NCBI GenBank assembly: GCA_032717465.1
Contig: CM064697.1
Location: 6,838,033-6,902,032, forward strand
Origin: Coenobita brevimanus
Taxonomy: Eukaryota > Arthropoda > Malacostraca > Decapoda > Coenobitidae
Length of the DNA stretch: 64,000 nucleotides
Direction: 5' to 3'
Positions 63,361 to 64,000 of the stretch are shown here, one piece after another; position 1 is the stretch's first letter, and each line of letters begins with the position of its first letter. The translations under genes and the position numbers were made by a program. The notes under the pieces were generated by a model. The model did not search any database and was not told the origin of the DNA. It was given only the letters and a program-made list of their open reading frames with translations.

Positions 63361-63750
63361 ATTTAATGTAATGATCAAGAACGACACTTTCAATGAATAG
63401 TAGGTGGAAGAGTTGTAGAATATTGGTGCATATTGGCGAGTGAGAGATATGAATGGTAGTTGGCAAGTCGCAAACGAGAATGTGTATGGAAAATGATATG
63501 TGTGAAAGGCAGGTAGAAGAATATGACAAGGATGAAGTGGCAGGTAAGGCAGTGGCATGTGGTAGATTGATAAAAAGTTGAGTTACGTATAATGAGTGGC
63601 AATAAAAAATAAGATAAGTGGCATGTGGAGAAGTAGTAAGCGGTGGAATAGTAGAAAAAATTAAGATGAGTGGCAGGTGGAGTAGCAGTAGGTGGTGGGG
63701 TGGGAGGTGGACGCATTAGGGAGGCAGGTGAGGGAGGGGGGGTGAGGTTA
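63361..63750. repeat. Degenerate minisatellite, ~52-bp unit
   Basis: AAGATAAGTGGCATGTGGAG (63611) and AAGATGAGTGGCAGGTGGAG (63663) are 52 bp apart. Looser GTGGCAGGT-like units extend upstream. Confidence 0.6.
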
Positions 63751-63929
63751 AGGGAGCCACCCTCCATCCACCACCTACACAACTCACACATTTTCCGATT
63801 CGTTTCTCCTCAAAGCCGCGTTCTGGATCTTAAATACACCTCGGCCTCGTTAGTGACCTACACACCACACTCATACCCCTTACGGTCTATACATAAGTGA
63901 AACACACAGTTCAAAATATCAGTGTGTAA

Positions 63930-64000
63930 CAATAAAAAATAATAGTAATAATAATAACAAATATAATAATAAAATAATAATAATAATAATAATAATAATA
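63930..64000. repeat. (AAT)n microsatellite running off the window
   Basis: Imperfect and then perfect AAT repeat to the last base of the window. Confidence 0.96.

Overview
The window looks like 64 kb of non-coding, repeat-dense genome from an arthropod, most likely a decapod crustacean (inference). The reasons are very long (TG)n microsatellites, one about 679 bp, many dinucleotide and trinucleotide arrays, kilobase-scale polypurine/polypyrimidine tracts, many minisatellites, truncated non-LTR retrotransposons, and SINEs derived from 5S rRNA and tRNA. There are no operons, ribosome binding sites or long informative ORFs. Almost every long open frame is a simple-repeat translation (VCVC, THTH) or a purine-tract shadow (SSLLPSF-type). 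The only protein recognised with confidence is the C-terminal part of a LINE reverse transcriptase. Two very small coding candidates are listed at low confidence.

Layout. 0-7 kb: a retroposon 3' tail ending in (GATA)n, a GTG-rich block, a candidate 57-bp exon, a 54-bp minisatellite, purine tracts and three (TG)n arrays, with the first copies of two dispersed repeat families, here called FAM-A and FAM-B. 7-13 kb: FAM-B copies, a compound (TG)n-(CG)n-(CT)n array and a 1-kb pyrimidine tract. 13.3-15.1 kb: a decayed minus-strand LINE and a (TAAA)n-tailed retroposon end. 15.6-30.3 kb: a FAM-B inverted pair, a 2.5-kb purine tract, 48-, 63-, 24-, 52-, 24-, 65- and 67-bp minisatellites and the 679-bp (TG)n. 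31.3-33.6 kb: the most informative cluster. A 5'-truncated LINE copy is flanked by (AAT)n on both sides and lies between two same-strand SINE copies. One SINE carries the 3' half of 5S rRNA, and both end in nearly the same 3' tail as the LINE. 34-47 kb: further FAM-A and FAM-B copies, minisatellites and a 438-bp (TG)n. 47-59 kb: a poly(A)-ended element of unknown family, purine and pyrimidine tracts, a third FAM-A copy, and 30-, about 36- and about 100-bp tandem arrays. 59-64 kb: two tRNA-derived SINEs on opposite strands, a purine tract, a homeodomain/E-box-rich island and a terminal (AAT)n.

Functionally the sequence is dominated by retroposition and slippage. The LINE supplies a 3' tail that the 5S-SINE shares, which is the expected mark of SINE mobilisation in trans. 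Several GC-balanced, non-repetitive islands with clustered homeodomain-type motifs could be regulatory elements in a long intron or intergenic region. That is inference from motif content only, since no conservation data were available.
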